A stretch of 7,848 nt of DNA from positions 3,840 through 11,687 of the forward strand of contig DQAM01000304.1 of the NCBI GenBank assembly GCA_003523545.1. Reading direction: 5' to 3'. The notes beneath the pieces were generated by a model, which saw only the letters and a program-made list of their open reading frames with translations, made no database searches and was not told where the DNA came from. Shown piece after piece: positions 6,800 through 7,848 of the stretch; the stretch's first letter is position 1; each line of letters begins with the position of its first letter. The translations under genes and the position numbers were made by a program. The DNA is from Dysgonomonas sp. (GTDB lineage Bacteria; Bacteroidota; Bacteroidia; Bacteroidales; Dysgonomonadaceae).

Positions 6800-6809
6800 G
6801 ATGCGTTTT
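6771..6809 (-). terminator. Intrinsic terminator of fabH
   Basis: In minus-strand RNA the arms at 6809-6798 and 6793-6782 form a 12-bp stem (AAAACGCATCTT with AAGGTGCGTTTT) around a 4-nt loop, with one G-U pair that would be a mismatch on the other strand. The stem runs into TTATTTTATAT, a good U-tract. It lies 21 bp after the fabH stop. Orientation is clear from both the G-U pair and the U-tract. Confidence 0.85.
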
Positions 6810-6830
6810 ATGAATTATTATAGACTTTGT

Positions 6831-7835
6831 TTATTTCTTAATTTCTGCTCCGTCGTATGCCCATTTCAGGTATACGGCTCCCCATGTAAATCCGGCTCCG
6901 AAAGCAGCTAGAATGATATTGTCTCCTTTTTTCAGTTTATCTTCCCATTCATATAAGCACATCGGGATAGTTCCTGCGCTCGAATTACCATATTTTTCGA
7001 TGTTGATCATTACTTTGTCGCGCGAGATTCCCATGCGGTTGGCAGTTGCATCGATAATGCGCAGATTCGCCTGATGGGGAACAAGCCATGCAACATCGTC
7101 TTTCGAAAGGTGGTTGCGTTCCATAATTTCAGCAGAAACATCGGCCATTTTCGATACGGCATGTTTGAATACGACCTGTCCTTCCTGATATAGATAGTGC
7201 ATGCCGCCTTCTATAGTTTCTATAGAGGACGGATAAGCTGAGCCTCCTCCCTTTAAATAGAGGTGTTGCAAGCCTACACCGTCGGTATGAAGAATGGTGT
7301 CCATAATACCGTATTCTTCATCGCCGGGCTCCAGCATTACGGCTCCTGCCGCATCCCCGAACAAAGGCGCTGTGGTACGATCTTTATAATTGGTGATCGA
7401 TGTCATCTTTTCTGCACCCACGACGATAACTTTTTTATACCTTCCGCTTTTGATAAAGTTATCCCCGATCTCGAGCCCGAAAAGAAATCCTGTGCAAGCT
7501 GCTTGCATATCAAAGGCTATTGCTCCTTTTATACCGCAATTCTCAGCCACTATGGTAGCTGTAGAAGGAATCGGATAATCAGGAGTACTCGTAGCGCAAA
7601 TAATTACATCTACTTCTTCGGGTTTGGTCTGGGTTTTTTCCAGCAGCATCTGCACGGCCTTTGTAACCATCACAGATGTCCCCATGCCTTCACCTTTAAG
7701 CACATGGCGTTCTTTGATACCTACACGGGTCATTATCCACTCATCGCTGGTATCCATTATTTTTTCAAGATCAGCGTTTGTGATAATATCTTCGGGGGCG
7801 TAAGCACCAACTCCTGTTATTTTTGCTCGAATCAA
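6831..7835 (-). CDS. fabH: Beta-ketoacyl-ACP synthase III (FabH), start at the genomic edge
   Basis: FabH condenses acetyl-CoA or another acyl-CoA primer with malonyl-ACP to begin fatty-acid synthesis in the cytoplasm. About 334 residues are present, the normal length. The thiolase-fold landmarks are all there: ITGVGAYAP (6-14), [13 protein letters not shown] (31-43), the nucleophile Cys114 in [17 protein letters not shown] (159-168), His254 in VPHQAN, Asn284 in YGNSSAGT, and FGAGFTWGA (312-320). Cys-His-Asn is the KAS III triad. The apparent TTG start at 7835-7833 is unreliable, because base 7835 begins a sequencing adapter. Only the last two bases of that codon (TG) are genomic, so it could be an ATG start or an internal Leu, Val or Met codon, with at most a few residues missing. 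A terminator follows the stop. fabH lies upstream of era in the order I expect for Bacteroidales. Confidence 0.96.
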   Translation of the reverse strand: MIRAKITGVGAYAPEDIITNADLEKIMDTSDEWIMTRVGIKERHVLKGEGMGTSVMVTKAVQMLLEKTQTKPEEVDVIICATSTPDYPIPSTATIVAENCGIKGAIAFDMQAACTGFLFGLEIGDNFIKSGRYKKVIVVGAEKMTSITNYKDRTTAPLFGDAAGAVMLEPGDEEYGIMDTILHTDGVGLQHLYLKGGGSAYPSSIETIEGGMHYLYQEGQVVFKHAVSKMADVSAEIMERNHLSKDDVAWLVPHQANLRIIDATANRMGISRDKVMINIEKYGNSSAGTIPMCLYEWEDKLKKGDNIILAAFGAGFTWGAVYLKWAYDGAEIKK

Positions 7836-7848
7836 GATCGGAAGAGCG
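7835..7848 (+). other. Illumina TruSeq-type adapter remnant (not genomic)
   Basis: The final 14 bases, AGATCGGAAGAGCG, are identical to the start of the Illumina adapter read after short inserts. The last base (AGAGCG rather than AGAGCA) fits the universal or read-2-side adapter. The first A of this sequence normally comes from A-tailing of the insert. The match sits exactly at the sequence end, as expected of untrimmed read-through, so genomic sequence ends at about 7834. Confidence 0.95.

Noticed and set aside
1..7848. CRISPR array, toxin-antitoxin pair, phage or defence system, insertion sequence
   Set aside because: Genes cover nearly the whole window with gaps of about 110 bp or less. 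No spaced repeats, transposase, integrase, nuclease or terminal inverted repeats are visible.

Overview
The window looks like one contig from a Bacteroidota genome, most like Bacteroidales of the Dysgonomonas/Parabacteroides type. The evidence is the close match of Era, FabH, the DUF2264 protein and the EF-G paralogue to Bacteroidales versions as I remember them, A-rich start regions without Shine-Dalgarno sequences, a TTTG/TAnnTTTG promoter, and signal peptides cut in front of glutamine. No database search was possible, so the genus is a guess. Base composition and codon use look even throughout, and I see no mobile element, CRISPR array, tRNA or rRNA.

Layout. Positions 3-938 (+) hold the C-terminal part of an EF-G paralogue cut by the left edge, ending at a strong intrinsic terminator (965-1000). 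Everything else is on the minus strand. Read right to left it is: fabH (fatty-acid initiation; start at the right edge), an intrinsic terminator that overlaps a good Bacteroidetes-type promoter, era (ribosome assembly GTPase), a small exported protein of unknown function, a periplasmic M3 peptidase (Dcp), an exported DUF2264 protein, and a ROK-family sugar-kinase-like protein that converges on the EF-G gene. The gaps from era to the ROK gene are 34, 33, 74 and 35 bp, so one transcript from the era promoter is plausible. An inverted repeat in the 74-bp gap may adjust expression of the last two genes.

How the genes fit together. fabH and era are housekeeping genes. The three genes after era encode exported proteins, two of them probably degradative: a dipeptidyl carboxypeptidase and an (alpha/alpha)6-type protein of a family suspected of glycan work. 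The ROK protein could phosphorylate a sugar released by the DUF2264 protein, but its sequence departs from the ROK ATP and zinc motifs, so catalysis is not assured. The EF-G paralogue resembles the Bacteroides EF-G2 type used during starvation.

The right edge is not genomic: the last 14 bases (7835-7848) are exactly the start of an Illumina TruSeq-type adapter. This creates the apparent TTG start of fabH. I found no clear new multi-gene system. The points most worth checking are the EF-G paralogue's extra segment, the aberrant ROK protein, the overlapping terminator and promoter, and the adapter.
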